Shown here one piece after another: positions 1-8,830 of a DNA stretch of 64,000 nt. The notes under the pieces were generated by a model that saw nothing but the letters and a program-made list of their open reading frames with translations, had not been told where the DNA came from and made no database searches. The stretch spans positions 1 to 64,000 of the forward strand of contig RXIY01000021.1 in assembly GCA_003963405.1 (NCBI GenBank). The letters run 5' to 3'. This DNA comes from Hyphomicrobiales bacterium. Lineage in GTDB: Bacteria; Pseudomonadota; Alphaproteobacteria; Rhizobiales; Beijerinckiaceae. A program made the position numbers and the translations under genes. Positions within the stretch are counted from its first letter, which is position 1. Every line of letters starts with the position of its first letter.

Positions 1-153
1 CGAAAATTCGGCGTGCCAACGAGCGGCATTGTCGGGTGGATGAAGATCGCGAAAATGAAAATTCCCGAGGAATATTCCAAGCCCCGCCGCGAGCGATCCG
101 ATACGCCGCTTTCCGCCGCCGCAATGGGAAGGCGCAGCGAAACAGACCGCTGA
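1..153 (+). CDS. C-terminal end of an unidentified protein (partial)
   Basis: An open frame enters at the left edge and ends with TGA at 151-153, giving the last 50 residues of a protein whose start lies outside the window. The tail is basic, with Lys/Arg-rich stretches around residues 15-31 and again near the end. Third codon positions are fairly G/C-rich, which favours real coding. I do not recognise the family. It could also be the decayed end of a gene, since the next 1.6 kb contains gene remnants. Confidence 0.35.
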   Translation, partial: RKFGVPTSGIVGWMKIAKMKIPEEYSKPRRERSDTPLSAAAMGRRSETDR

Positions 154-262
154 AGCCGAGACATCCACCAAGATCGCTAGTTCGCGGGCGCACACGAACG
201 AATTTAGCTGGCGCACCCTCGCAAAACCGCTTCCTTTGAAAGCGCTCTGCGAGGGTAGCTCT

Positions 263-469
263 TTATCTGCTTACAACTCTGACGTCCAAGGTGCTGTTGT
301 CAACGTCGACATGTCCGACGACGTTACATGGATCAAGAGCGCTTCCGCATCCGTCACCTATCGCTGAGGCTGGCCCGATAAGGCCCTTTATCGCTATTAC
401 AGACAAAGCAATTGCTATGACGGTAAGAACCGCCTTCGTATATGCATCCAGTTGCATTCGCGTCTCCAT
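263..469 (-). CDS. Small exported or membrane-anchored protein, 68 aa
   Basis: The protein starts with a short polar segment and a hydrophobic stretch at about residues 10-34 that could be an uncleaved membrane anchor or signal peptide. A short tail follows with two cysteines, in GDGCGSALDPCNVVGHV, which may form a disulfide in the periplasm. I recall similar short proteins, with a 'YTKAVLTVIAIAL' segment followed by a Cys-containing tail, in many Hyphomicrobiales, but their function is not known to me. The surrounding DNA is visibly more A/T-rich than the rest of the window. No operon partner is apparent. Confidence 0.55.
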   Translation of the reverse strand: METRMQLDAYTKAVLTVIAIALSVIAIKGLIGPASAIGDGCGSALDPCNVVGHVDVDNSTLDVRVVSR

Positions 470-891
470 TGCAAAATTTTGAGCGGGCCTGGGACTTTCT
501 ATTTGTGCCCCGGCAGCAATCCTACAGTATGGCGATCATCCCGGCTGGCAGGAAGCAATGCGCAAATGTTCAGCTGAAGTTTTAGTTCCCACAGCCAAAA
601 CTTTCGCAGAGAGCCGGAAAATCGCATTACCGGCAGGACGCGTTTAAATAATTCGAGCCGCCAAAATTTTGGAGGGTGCTACTTTGCGGAAGAAACCCGG
701 AATGTTTTTGTCCTGAAATTCTAAAATTAGGGGCCGAGTGTTTGAGAGGATGACTTGTGCGGGGCCAGCAGGAGACTGTGGAACCGTTTGCGAATTTCCG
801 GCGCCACCCATACCCCCACCCCCTCTCGCGCCAGGAGAGCCCGACCATCCGGCCGCGCGACCACGTGGACCCACGGCCGGCCAGCCAGCGA
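470..891. other. Intergenic stretch without a convincing gene
   Basis: About 420 bases of relatively A/T-rich sequence. The open frames here have poor codon use, no ribosome binding site and no recognisable protein. It probably contains the promoter of the small protein at 263-469, but I could not pick out clear -35/-10 boxes. Confidence 0.4.
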
Positions 892-1302
892 TCAGCCTGG
901 CAGGTAGGGGAGCGCAATCACCTCGGGGAGGGCCGGCGCTTCTTCGCCAGGCGCTTTGAGGCCAGGGATCGGAACGGCGACGAGACTAGGGTGTGGAAGC
1001 AGCGCCGGAGGATGAGCGAAGCGACGTGGCGTGCTGCTCCGATAATGGTTTGTAATGGGAGGGATCAAATCATCATCACAAACAAGGAAGATCAAACCCC
1101 CGAGAGCGCCGAGCATGCTCGACAAGCTCATGTTCCCGAAGTTCTTGTTGTAGCCTTTTGCAAACAGCTTTGTTGAATAGCCCGAGGAAAGCCCGGCCGC
1201 GTCATCGAGCGCCAGACAGGTCAGTCCGAGCGACCTCCGGCGCACATCCAGCAATCCTGCAATCTGGCTCAGGTCATTGGCGGCTCCAACGATTTTCAGC
1301 AT
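892..1302 (-). CDS. Small regulator-like protein with a worn C-terminus
   Basis: Residues about 15-85 resemble a family of small alphaproteobacterial proteins with a helix-turn-helix-like region: an arginine-rich helix, 'LGLT..ALDDAAGL', then 'GYSTKLF' and 'MSLSSMLGALGG'. Such proteins are usually about 90-110 residues long. Here the frame runs to 136 residues, and the last 45 are Pro/Arg-rich with no family resemblance, so the natural end has probably been lost by mutation. DNA binding is inferred from resemblance only. It lies in the decayed strip at the left of the window, next to a transketolase remnant on the same strand. Confidence 0.5.
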   Translation of the reverse strand: MLKIVGAANDLSQIAGLLDVRRRSLGLTCLALDDAAGLSSGYSTKLFAKGYNKNFGNMSLSSMLGALGGLIFLVCDDDLIPPITNHYRSSTPRRFAHPPALLPHPSLVAVPIPGLKAPGEEAPALPEVIALPYLPG

Positions 1303-1422
1303 GGCGCGCTCCGTTCGAGGACGACGCGAAGCTACTCCCGGCCCGTTTCCGCGTCCAGATTGTAGGCGAAACTGTGGGGTAAGCTAAGCATTAGCCATGC
1401 AATACTTAAGTGAAACAGTAGC

Positions 1423-1674
1423 TTATTGCATAAATATCGCCGCATAGACCGCCGCGCCGGCATGGCCCTTGGACAGGATGAAGCGGTCTCGGTCGGGCTT
1501 TTGCGGCTGGGCCGGATCGACATGGAGCGCCGCGCCGTAGAGCGTGGCGACAATGTCGGCGATGGAAAGCGCGGAGCCCACATGCGAGCTTTTTCCGCGA
1601 TTGGTCATGCGGACGACATCGAGACGGATGCGCTTGGCGAGCGCGGCCGTGTCGCAGTTACGGGGCAGGGGCAA
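1423..1674 (-). pseudogene. Truncated transketolase (N-terminal thiamine-binding part)
   Basis: About 70 residues match the beginning of the N-terminal transketolase subunit: 'AKRIRLDVVRMTNRGKSSHV' followed by GSALSIADIVATLYG and then 'DRDRFILSKGHAGAAVYA'. The invariant SKGHA segment, which takes part in binding thiamine diphosphate and substrate, is intact. The frame stops four codons after VYAA, so roughly three quarters of the subunit is missing. There is no ATG at the front; the frame opens after a TAG and could only start at TTG. No other part of a transketolase is visible nearby. It is a gene fragment, not a functional enzyme. Confidence 0.75.
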
Positions 1675-1730
1675 GGGCGAGGCTCCGGGCGCGTCTTCGA
1701 ATCGATCTATAAAGCCTAGCTACAGCTCGT

Positions 1731-2123
1731 TTAGAAAGCGTTGACCATGCCGCCCTCCAGCGTGAAGGCGTTCTCGACATGGCGCGGCAGCCGGCCGCGG
1801 GCGATGAAGATCGCGTCCGCGCGCAGCGTGAAATCCGCCGCCCAGGGATGGGTTGCGAGCCAGCGGTTGGCGGCGCGTCGGAATCGACGCTGTTTTTGCG
1901 GCGTGATGGCGATGGCGGCGTCTTCGAGCGCGCCGCGCGCTTTCACCTCCACGAAGGCGATCGTGCGGCCGCGCCTGGCAACGATGTCGATTTCGCCGCC
2001 CTGAACGCGATAGTTGCGGTCGAGGATCGCGTAGAGCTGCGCGCGCAGCCACAGGGTCGCGACTGTCTCGGCCTGGATCCCATAGGCGTAGGCGGCGCGG
2101 CGATTTTCTTCTCTCGTCTCCAC
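1731..2123 (-). CDS. YraN family endonuclease-like protein (UPF0102)
   Basis: 130 residues with the YraN signature: 'ILDRNYRVQGGEIDIVARRG' followed by 'IAFVEVKARG', the Glu-Asp...Glu-x-Lys arrangement of a PD-(D/E)XK nuclease fold. Family members are small cytoplasmic proteins with no firmly established substrate, although a role in Holliday-junction or DNA processing has been suggested for this fold. The start is GTG at 2121-2123. It lies 29 bases downstream of rsmI on the same strand. The trio yraM-yraN-rsmI (yraL) is a widespread neighbourhood in proteobacteria, which supports the call. Confidence 0.9.
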   Translation of the reverse strand: METREENRRAAYAYGIQAETVATLWLRAQLYAILDRNYRVQGGEIDIVARRGRTIAFVEVKARGALEDAAIAITPQKQRRFRRAANRWLATHPWAADFTLRADAIFIARGRLPRHVENAFTLEGGMVNAF

Positions 2124-2152
2124 GCCGCCTCCCTGGCCCTCAAGGCGTCAGC

Positions 2153-3109
2153 TTAGCCTTTCTCGCGCTCGGCCGCCAGTTGCAGCGCCCGCGCATAGAC
2201 CTGCCGGCGCGGCTGGCCCGTGGCCGCGGAGACGACGCTGGCCGCGTCCTTCACGGAATAGGACGCGAGCGCCTCCCCGATCCTCGCGTCGAGATCGGCC
2301 TCTGCGACCGCCGCCGCGCCTTCTTCGGGCGGCGCCACGAGCAAAACGATTTCGCCTCTCGGCGGCTCCTCGCCGGAGAGCGCCTGCGAGAGTTCGTCCA
2401 ACCGCCCGCGCCGGACGGACTCGTACATCTTGGTGAGTTCGCGGGCGATGGCGGCGTTGCGGGAGCCGAGCACGGCCGCGCAATCGGCGAGCGTCTCGGC
2501 GAGGCGACGGGGACTTTCGAAGAAGACCAGCGTGCCGGGAACTTGCGAGAGTTCGGCCAGCCGGGCGCGGCGGGGTCCGCTCTTGTGGGGCAGGAAGCCC
2601 TCGAAAAAGAAGCGGTCGGTCGGCAGGCCGGCGACGACGAGCGCCGCCAACACGGCCGAGGGGCCGGGCACCGAGGTGACATGGAAGCCCTTTTCCAGCG
2701 CCTCCTGAACCAGCTTGAAGCCAGGGTCGGAGACGAGCGGCGTGCCTGCGTCGGAAACCAGCGCCAACGCCGCGCCCGATTCGAGCCGCGCGAGGAGATG
2801 GGGGCGAATCTGCCGGGCGTTGTGTTCGTGATAGGCGATGAGGGGCGTCGCGATCCCGTAATGCGCAAGGAGCGTCTTTGTGACGCGCGTATCCTCGGCG
2901 ATCACGGCGTCGGCGGCGGCGAGAGTCGCGAGGGCGCGGAAGGAAATATCCTTGAGATTGCCGATGGGCGTCGCCACCACATGCAGACCGGGCTCGATTT
3001 TCTCGGCCTCGGCGCGCAGGCCGAAGGCCGTATAGCCTGCCGCCGGAAGAGGAAGCTCGTCGATGGCCATGGGCTGCGCCTTTCGCATTTCGTTCGTTAT
3101 GACGTCCAT
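2153..3109 (-). CDS. rsmI: 16S rRNA (cytidine-1402-2'-O)-methyltransferase
   Basis: RsmI transfers a methyl group from S-adenosylmethionine to the ribose 2'-OH of C1402 in 16S rRNA, fine-tuning the ribosomal P site. The 318-residue protein shows the tetrapyrrole-methylase fold in order: 'GLHVVATPIGNLKDISFRAL' near residue 40, 'DAVIAEDTRVT', 'LVSDAGTPLVSDPG' and 'TSVPGPSAVLAAL'. These form the SAM-binding and catalytic pocket. Length is slightly above the usual 280-300 because of an N-terminal extension, and a start at the internal Met-Arg-Lys a few codons in is also possible. It is divergent from the lipoprotein gene at 3263, so the 150 bp between them must hold both promoters. Confidence 0.95.
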   Translation of the reverse strand: MDVITNEMRKAQPMAIDELPLPAAGYTAFGLRAEAEKIEPGLHVVATPIGNLKDISFRALATLAAADAVIAEDTRVTKTLLAHYGIATPLIAYHEHNARQIRPHLLARLESGAALALVSDAGTPLVSDPGFKLVQEALEKGFHVTSVPGPSAVLAALVVAGLPTDRFFFEGFLPHKSGPRRARLAELSQVPGTLVFFESPRRLAETLADCAAVLGSRNAAIARELTKMYESVRRGRLDELSQALSGEEPPRGEIVLLVAPPEEGAAAVAEADLDARIGEALASYSVKDAASVVSAATGQPRRQVYARALQLAAEREKG

Positions 3110-3262
3110 TTGTTCGGAATATGGAACGGCCGCGGCCGCTCCGGCAAGGCCTCAATTCACGCCCGTTTGGGGGTCTATTGACTTTCGGGCCTGAAAACGG
3201 ACCCTATGCATAGCTTAACGCGCGCGCGAGGCCGTCTGGCCCGCCGCAGGGGGTTAATCTGA

Positions 3263-4486
3263 ATGAGTCATTACCCGGCAGGCCGTTCCGGCGTCTTCAA
3301 ACGCGCCCGCGCATGGGGCCTCTTGACGGGCGTCGCGGCGCTCGCGCTCGCCGCCTGCAATCCCGCCGGAATGCGGGGAGCCAAGAATATCAATGTCGGC
3401 GCGCCTGGTCCGGCCGGTCAGGTCGCTGTGGCCGACGCCAGCGAGACGATCGGCACCGGCGCGGTCAAGGTCGCCCTCATTGTCCCGCTGACCGGCCCGA
3501 ACGGCCCTTCCGCGGTCGGCGCGTCGCTGCGCAATGCGGCGAAGCTCGCTTATGCCGATAGCGGCACGAGCGACGTCACGATTCTCGTCAAGGATGACAA
3601 ATCTACGCCAGCCGGCGCCGCCGCGGCCGCGCAATCGGCGCTCAATGAAGGCGCCGAGATCATTCTCGGCCCGGTCTTCGCGCCGGACGTGCGGGAGGTC
3701 AGCCGGGTTGCGCGCTCGGCGGGCAAGCCCGTCATCGCCTTTTCGACCGATTCCTCCGCGGCGGGGCACGGGAATTACCTGCTGTCCTTCCTCGTCGAGG
3801 GCCATGTCGACCGGGGCCTGTCCTACGCCGCCCAGAAGGGCAAGAAATCCGTCGCGGCGCTCGTGCCGGAGAATGATTACGGCACGCTGGCCATGGCCCA
3901 GTTCCAGCAGAGCGCGGCTACCGCCGGCCTGCGCGTGCCGCTGATCGAGCGATACAAGCCGGGCGCCTCGGCAGAGTCGGTTCAGCGGCTCGCCGCCGCC
4001 CGCGACCAGTTCGACGCGCTCTTCATTCCCGAGCAGGCCGACGCCATGTCCGCCCTGTCGAAAGATCTGTCGGCGAACGGTCTCGACTCCAAGAAGGTGC
4101 AGATCATCGGCACGGGCCTGTGGAACGACTCGCGCACCCTGAGCCTGCCGGCCTTGCAGGGCGCCTGGTTCACGGCGCCGGAGAACGCCGGCTTCAACGC
4201 CTTCGCGCAACGCTACAAGGCGAAGTTCGGGTCTGATCCTGCCCGCATCGCCACGCTCGCCTATGACGCCGTGTCGCTCGCAATCGCGCTGTCGCGCTCG
4301 CAGGGCTCCCAGCGTTATTCCGAAAACGTGCTCACCAACCCCTCGGGCTTCAACGGCGCCGACGGCGTCTTCCGCTTCAAGCCCGACGGGACCAATGAGC
4401 GTGGGCTCTCGATTCTGGAGATCGGCGGCGGTTCCGCCAAGATCATCTCGCCGGCGCCGCGCAATTTCACAGGAAATGGCGCCTGA
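3263..4486 (+). CDS. Penicillin-binding protein activator (LpoA/YraM-like lipoprotein)
   Basis: 407 residues with a lipoprotein signal peptide: Arg/Lys, a hydrophobic core, then LALAAC with the lipidated cysteine at residue 32. The rest is a type-1 periplasmic binding fold, 'VKVALIVPLTGPNGPSAVG' near residue 70 and 'ILGPVFAPDVREVSRVA' further on. In gamma-proteobacteria the related LpoA binds and stimulates the peptidoglycan synthase PBP1a from the outer membrane. Alphaproteobacterial members have only this binding-protein-like domain and are less studied. The divergent yraN-rsmI neighbourhood supports this assignment over an amino-acid transporter subunit, as no ABC transporter genes are adjacent. 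Confidence 0.8.
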   Translation: MSHYPAGRSGVFKRARAWGLLTGVAALALAACNPAGMRGAKNINVGAPGPAGQVAVADASETIGTGAVKVALIVPLTGPNGPSAVGASLRNAAKLAYADSGTSDVTILVKDDKSTPAGAAAAAQSALNEGAEIILGPVFAPDVREVSRVARSAGKPVIAFSTDSSAAGHGNYLLSFLVEGHVDRGLSYAAQKGKKSVAALVPENDYGTLAMAQFQQSAATAGLRVPLIERYKPGASAESVQRLAAARDQFDALFIPEQADAMSALSKDLSANGLDSKKVQIIGTGLWNDSRTLSLPALQGAWFTAPENAGFNAFAQRYKAKFGSDPARIATLAYDAVSLAIALSRSQGSQRYSENVLTNPSGFNGADGVFRFKPDGTNERGLSILEIGGGSAKIISPAPRNFTGNGA

Positions 4487-4805
4487 GGCGAGGGGAGAGA
4501 CTCCGGCAAGGAGCCGAATGAAGCAATCCGGAGCTGGCTCTGGATTGCTTCGACCTGTTGCTGGAAACCCGACCGGTTTCGACGTGAATCGCATTGCATG
4601 AAGAGGCGGCTCCCTCTGCGAGCCGCTTCAATCGCTGACAAGCAGGCGAGCCGACGAGGCTTCGAGCCACTTGCCGCGCAAGCTTCCTCTTGATCCAAAC
4701 ACCGCCAGAGCCACGAGCCTCCCCAGGGCCGCTCGGAACGGCGTCCACAAACGGAAACGACGCCCGTGGGCGCCGCTCCTGCTTTGTCTCGTGGACCAAG
4801 CTCTT
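4487..4805. other. Intergenic region between convergent genes
   Basis: About 320 bases separating the convergent lipoprotein and amtB genes. It holds two hairpin-forming inverted repeats, one listed separately at 4520-4551 and a weaker one at 4606-4626 (GCGGCTC/GAGCCGC with a 7-base loop). I see no credible gene on either strand. Confidence 0.5.
4520..4551. terminator. Long hairpin downstream of the LpoA-like gene
   Basis: A perfect 10-bp inverted repeat, GAAGCAATCC / GGATTGCTTC, encloses 12 bases that can themselves pair (GAGC/GCTC). It begins 33 bases after the stop codon at 4486. There is no T-tract, so it may act as an mRNA 3'-end stabiliser or as a factor-assisted terminator rather than a classical intrinsic terminator. 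Confidence 0.45.
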
Positions 4806-6278
4806 TTAGTAATTGTAGGCGCGTTCGCCGTGATCCGCGATGTCGAGGCCCTCGCGCTCCTGCTCGGGCGCCGGACGCAGGCCGACGATGATGTCGACGA
4901 TTTTGTAGAGGATCGCCGACCCGATTCCGGAGAAGAGCAGGGTCGCGACGACGGCGATGGCCTGCGCCTTCATCTGCGTGGCCATTTCATAGGTCCCGGC
5001 GTAGTTTTCGAGGTTGGTGTAGTCGGTGATGCCGACGCCGCCGAAGGCCGGATTGACCAACAGGCCGGTCGCCAGAGCGCCGGTGATGCCGCCGATGCAG
5101 TGCACGCCGAAGACGTCCAGCGCGTCGTCGTAGCCGACCCGGTGCTTCACAAATTCAACGAAGAACAGGCAGATCGGCGAGACGGCGAGGCCGAGAACGA
5201 TGGAGCCCATCGGGCCCGCGTAGCCCGAAGCCGGAGTCACGGCGACGAGACCCGCCACCGCGCCGGTGATCAGGCCGAGCAGCGAGGGTTTGCCCTTCAC
5301 CAGCCACTCGGTGAACATCCAGGAGAGGCCCGCCATGGCGGTCGCGACCATCGTGTTCACGAAGGCGAGGGCGGTCGCGCCATTGGCTTCGAGGTTGGAG
5401 CCGGCGTTGAAGCCGAACCAGCCGACCCAGAGAAGCGAGGCGCCGACCATCGACAGGGTGAGCGAGTGCGGCGCCAGGATTTCCCTGCCGTAGCCGATGC
5501 GCTTGCCGACCATGATGGCGCCGACCAGACCCGCGATGCCCGCATTGATATGCACGACCGTGCCGCCGGCGAAGTCGAGCGCGCCCTTGCCAGCGAGCCA
5601 GCCGACATTGCCTGCGATTTCGTCGATCTTCGCCTGCGCCGCCGCCTTCGCCGCCTCATCGTTCGCCGCGGCAAGCTGGGTCGCGGCGTCGACGAGCGCG
5701 TTGGGATCGGCCACGCCCCAGACCCAATGGGCGACGGGGAAGTAGATGAAGGTGACCCAGAGCGCCACGAAGAGCAGCACCGCCGAGAATTTCATGCGCT
5801 CGGCGAAGGCGCCCACGATCAACGCGGGCGTGATCATGGCGAAGGTCATCTGGAAGGTCAGATAGACATATTCCGGAATGACCTTGCCGGGCGTGAAGGT
5901 CGGCGCGTTGCTCGCGGCGGTGACGCCCTTGAGGAACAGCTTGTTGAAGCCGCCGATGTAATGATTCAGCGCGCCGCCGTCGCCGAAGGCCAGCGAATAG
6001 CCGTAGATCGACCAGATCACGCCGACGAGACAGACGATCGCAAAGGTTTGCGTGAGGATGGACAGCATGTTCTTCGTGCGCACGAGGCCGCCGTAGAAAA
6101 GCGCCAGGCCGGGGACGGACATCATCAGCACGAGCAGCGTCGAGGTCAGCATCCAGGCGACGTCGCCCGGATGCGGCGTCGGGTCATTGCCGGCGAAGGC
6201 CGGCCCGGCCAAGGCGATCAGCGCCGCTCCCGCGAGGGTCGAAGCCGCGAACGCGCTTCGAGGCGAAGGAAATTTCAT
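4806..6278 (-). CDS. amtB: Ammonium transporter AmtB (copy 1)
   Basis: An inner-membrane ammonium channel of 490 residues. It has a cleavable signal peptide ending near AFAG (residue 30), about eleven hydrophobic spans, and the two pore histidines in VVHINAG (His 243) and GVHCIGG. The signature 'DFAGGTVVHINAG' is intact. Compared with typical members, a roughly 40-residue Ala/Lys/Glu-rich segment is inserted at about 190-228, just before that signature. The gene is 33 bp downstream of a PII gene on the same strand, the classical glnK-amtB operon in which uridylylation-controlled GlnK plugs the channel. A second pair lies at 24.8-26.5 kb. Confidence 0.95.
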   Translation of the reverse strand: MKFPSPRSAFAASTLAGAALIALAGPAFAGNDPTPHPGDVAWMLTSTLLVLMMSVPGLALFYGGLVRTKNMLSILTQTFAIVCLVGVIWSIYGYSLAFGDGGALNHYIGGFNKLFLKGVTAASNAPTFTPGKVIPEYVYLTFQMTFAMITPALIVGAFAERMKFSAVLLFVALWVTFIYFPVAHWVWGVADPNALVDAATQLAAANDEAAKAAAQAKIDEIAGNVGWLAGKGALDFAGGTVVHINAGIAGLVGAIMVGKRIGYGREILAPHSLTLSMVGASLLWVGWFGFNAGSNLEANGATALAFVNTMVATAMAGLSWMFTEWLVKGKPSLLGLITGAVAGLVAVTPASGYAGPMGSIVLGLAVSPICLFFVEFVKHRVGYDDALDVFGVHCIGGITGALATGLLVNPAFGGVGITDYTNLENYAGTYEMATQMKAQAIAVVATLLFSGIGSAILYKIVDIIVGLRPAPEQEREGLDIADHGERAYNY

Positions 6279-6311
6279 GTGGAAGCTCCAGATTGATCGG
6301 GGAGGAAAGGA

Positions 6312-6753
<442 letters not shown>

Positions 6754-6760
6754 GCGCCTC

Positions 6761-6781
6761 TTGCTTTCAAATGCCGTGCCA
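6761..6781 (-). promoter_or_regulatory. Imperfect sigma-54 promoter candidate for glnK-amtB copy 1
   Basis: Read on the minus strand, the site has TGGCACG, four bases, then TTGAA. The -24 element is perfect, while the -12 element has GA instead of the near-invariant GC. It lies about 110-130 bases before the glnK start. The equivalent promoter of the second glnK copy is a full match, so this one may be weaker or non-functional. Confidence 0.4.
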
Positions 6782-6949
6782 GTCGGCCTCGTCTCTGAAA
6801 AACAAGCGGATTACCGGCGAGAGGCCGATGCGCGGGAGGTCTGGCCGGCGCGGCGCAAATCCCCCGGTCGTAGCCGGAGCCCGGCAATTGCTTGGGAAAT
6901 AGGCGGCGCTCGGCCGAGCCCAGCAGGCGCCTGCTCTTTAGGCGGGCGC

Positions 6950-7813
6950 CTAAACTTTGGTACGGAGACGGATCAGCCCTTCCTGCGCTACCGAGGCGAG
7001 CAGGTGCCCGTCGCGGGCGTAAATCCGTCCGAAGGTCAGCCCGCGCGCGTGGGCGGCGGCGGGGCTCTCCTGCGCGTAGAGCAGCCAGCCATCGACGCGC
7101 GGCGCTTCGTGTATCCAGAGCGAATGGTCGAGACTCGCCACCTGGATGGCCGGGTCGAAAATGTTGCGGCCGTGGACCACGAGCGCCGTATTGAGCAGCG
7201 TCATGTCGGAAAGAAAGGCGAGCAGCGCCGCGTGGACGGCCTCCGCCTCGGGCAGGGGACCCTGCACGCGAAACCAGATCAATTGCCCCATTTTATTGGG
7301 CGAAATGAGCGTCTCCGGGGCCACGACGCGCATGTCGAGCGCGCAGGCGCGTTGCATCCAGGGCTCGGAGGGCGCCGGCAGAAAGGCGCGAAAACGCTCG
7401 ATCAGCTCGTTGATCGGCGCGAGATCCTCCGGCGGCGGCGTCTGCGGCATATCGGCCGCATGGGCGAGGCCGGGCTCGCGAAGCTGAAAGGAGGCTTCGA
7501 GCGAGAAGATGGTGCGCCCGCGCTGGGTCGCGACGCAGCGCCGCGTCGTGAAGCTGCGGCCGTCACGAATGCGCTCGACCTCGAAATCTATGGGCGTCCG
7601 CGGATCGCCAGCGAGCACGAAATAGGCGTGCAGAGAATGCGCCGGCCGGTCGGGCGACACGGTGCGGGTCGCGGCCACCAGAGCCTGAGCGACGACCTGT
7701 CCGCCATAGAGGTGGTTTCCCGCCGAAGCGGGGCTATAGCCACGAAAGCGGTCGTCTCCGAGGTTTTCTATGTCGAGCAGCGCGAGAAGCTCGCGAGCGG
7801 GTCCGTCGCCCAT
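6950..7813 (-). CDS. tesB: Acyl-CoA thioesterase II
   Basis: The enzyme hydrolyses medium and long acyl-CoA to free fatty acid and CoA in the cytoplasm. The 287 residues form a double hot-dog fold. The first half has 'GNHLYGGQVVAQALVAA' near residue 30; the second has 'LSDMTLLNTALVVHG' and 'ASLDHSLWIHEAPRVDGWLL', containing the Asp and the SLDHSLW segment characteristic of TesB. Length matches the family (about 285-290). The upstream neighbour on the same strand, 80 bp away, is a Trm112-like protein; no pathway link is obvious. Confidence 0.92.
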   Translation of the reverse strand: MGDGPARELLALLDIENLGDDRFRGYSPASAGNHLYGGQVVAQALVAATRTVSPDRPAHSLHAYFVLAGDPRTPIDFEVERIRDGRSFTTRRCVATQRGRTIFSLEASFQLREPGLAHAADMPQTPPPEDLAPINELIERFRAFLPAPSEPWMQRACALDMRVVAPETLISPNKMGQLIWFRVQGPLPEAEAVHAALLAFLSDMTLLNTALVVHGRNIFDPAIQVASLDHSLWIHEAPRVDGWLLYAQESPAAAHARGLTFGRIYARDGHLLASVAQEGLIRLRTKV

Positions 7814-7891
7814 GCCGAAACCGCCCTTTGTGGGAGCCGGAAGCGCAGAACCGCTCCCAGAGAAGGAGCGATTCTGCGACGTTGCAAAGCT

Positions 7892-8119
7892 CTAGTCAAT
7901 CTGCCGCGCTTCCTCCGGCAGCATGATCGGAATGCCGTCGCGGATCGGATAGGCGAGGCGGGCCGAGCGGGAAATGAGCTCCTGCCGGTTACGATCATAG
8001 TCCAGCGACGATTTCGTCAGCGGGCAGACGAGGATCTCGAGCAGGCGCGGATCGACTTTCGTGCCCTCTGGGGCGGCGCTCTCAGTATTTTCCGCGCCGG
8101 CCGCGACGTTCTCGCTCAT
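7892..8119 (-). CDS. Trm112 family protein
   Basis: A 75-residue protein. The core '[20 protein letters not shown]' followed by '[18 protein letters not shown]' is the Trm112/UPF0434 signature. In eukaryotes and archaea Trm112 is an activating partner of methyltransferases; the bacterial role is less clear. Of the usual zinc-binding cysteines only the one in VCP is evident. I chose the ATG at 8117-8119 because GAGGA precedes it at a good distance; a start ten codons earlier would overlap the preceding gene. It follows the LON-domain gene by about 20 bp on the same strand. Confidence 0.85.
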   Translation of the reverse strand: MSENVAAGAENTESAAPEGTKVDPRLLEILVCPLTKSSLDYDRNRQELISRSARLAYPIRDGIPIMLPEEARQID

Positions 8120-8139
8120 ATATTCTTCCTCTGCTTCAA

Positions 8140-8805
8140 TCAGTGCCATTGTTGACCTTCGCCGTCGCGCTGCGCAAGATCGAGCTTCGCAAGGGCGACG
8201 AGCGTTTCGGCTCGCGTCTTGAGATCGATGGCCTCGATCAGCGCCTGCTTTTCATTGGCGCCGAACGGGGACATCATCGCCAGCGCATTGACCAGCGTTT
8301 CGGTTGGGGCCGCGTCGATGCTGGCCCAATCGACCTCGAGTTTCGAGGATTCGGCGAAGCTGCGCAACATGGCGACCATGCTTTCGCGATCCACCGCGTT
8401 CTCGCCGGCGCCCGGCAGCAAATCGGCCTGGAACCCCTCGTAATTCACCCGAAACAGCCGATAGGGCGAATGTTCGGTGACTTCGGCGGCGATGCGGAAG
8501 CGCGTCACGCCCGTGAGGGTAATGAGATAGCGCCCGTCGCCCGTCTCTGCGAAGCGGGTGATGCGCCCGGCGCAGCCGATCTGGAAGAGCGGCGGCGGCG
8601 TTCCGCCATTGCCGCCCTGTAGCGGCTGGATCATGCCAATGAGGCGCTCGCCCGAAATGGCTGCGTCCACCATGGCGACATAGCGCGGCTCGAAAACATT
8701 GAGCGGCAGCTCGCCGCGCGGCAGGAGCATTGCGCCGGCGAGTGGAAACACCGGAATAATCTCCGGTAACTCCCTGATGTCCGTGTAAGGGCAATTCAGG
8801 CTCAT
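8140..8805 (-). CDS. LON peptidase substrate-binding domain protein
   Basis: 221 residues matching only the N-terminal domain of Lon protease, without the AAA+ or protease domains. The start is '[20 protein letters not shown]' followed by [10 protein letters not shown]; then GCAGRI and '[13 protein letters not shown]' further on. These single-domain proteins are common and their role is unsettled; substrate or adaptor binding is inferred from the Lon domain. I placed the start at ATG 8803-8805, because the open frame extends much further upstream but there overlaps the CnoX gene and loses all similarity. It lies 25 bp after cnoX on the same strand. Confidence 0.85.
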   Translation of the reverse strand: MSLNCPYTDIRELPEIIPVFPLAGAMLLPRGELPLNVFEPRYVAMVDAAISGERLIGMIQPLQGGNGGTPPPLFQIGCAGRITRFAETGDGRYLITLTGVTRFRIAAEVTEHSPYRLFRVNYEGFQADLLPGAGENAVDRESMVAMLRSFAESSKLEVDWASIDAAPTETLVNALAMMSPFGANEKQALIEAIDLKTRAETLVALAKLDLAQRDGEGQQWH

Positions 8806-8830
8806 GTGGGTCGGCGTGACGCCTCTCCCT

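Noticed and set aside
4671-6296. A 541-residue plus-strand open frame antisense to amtB
   Set aside because: It covers all of a textbook ammonium transporter gene and encodes a His/Asp/Gly-rich sequence without a fold.
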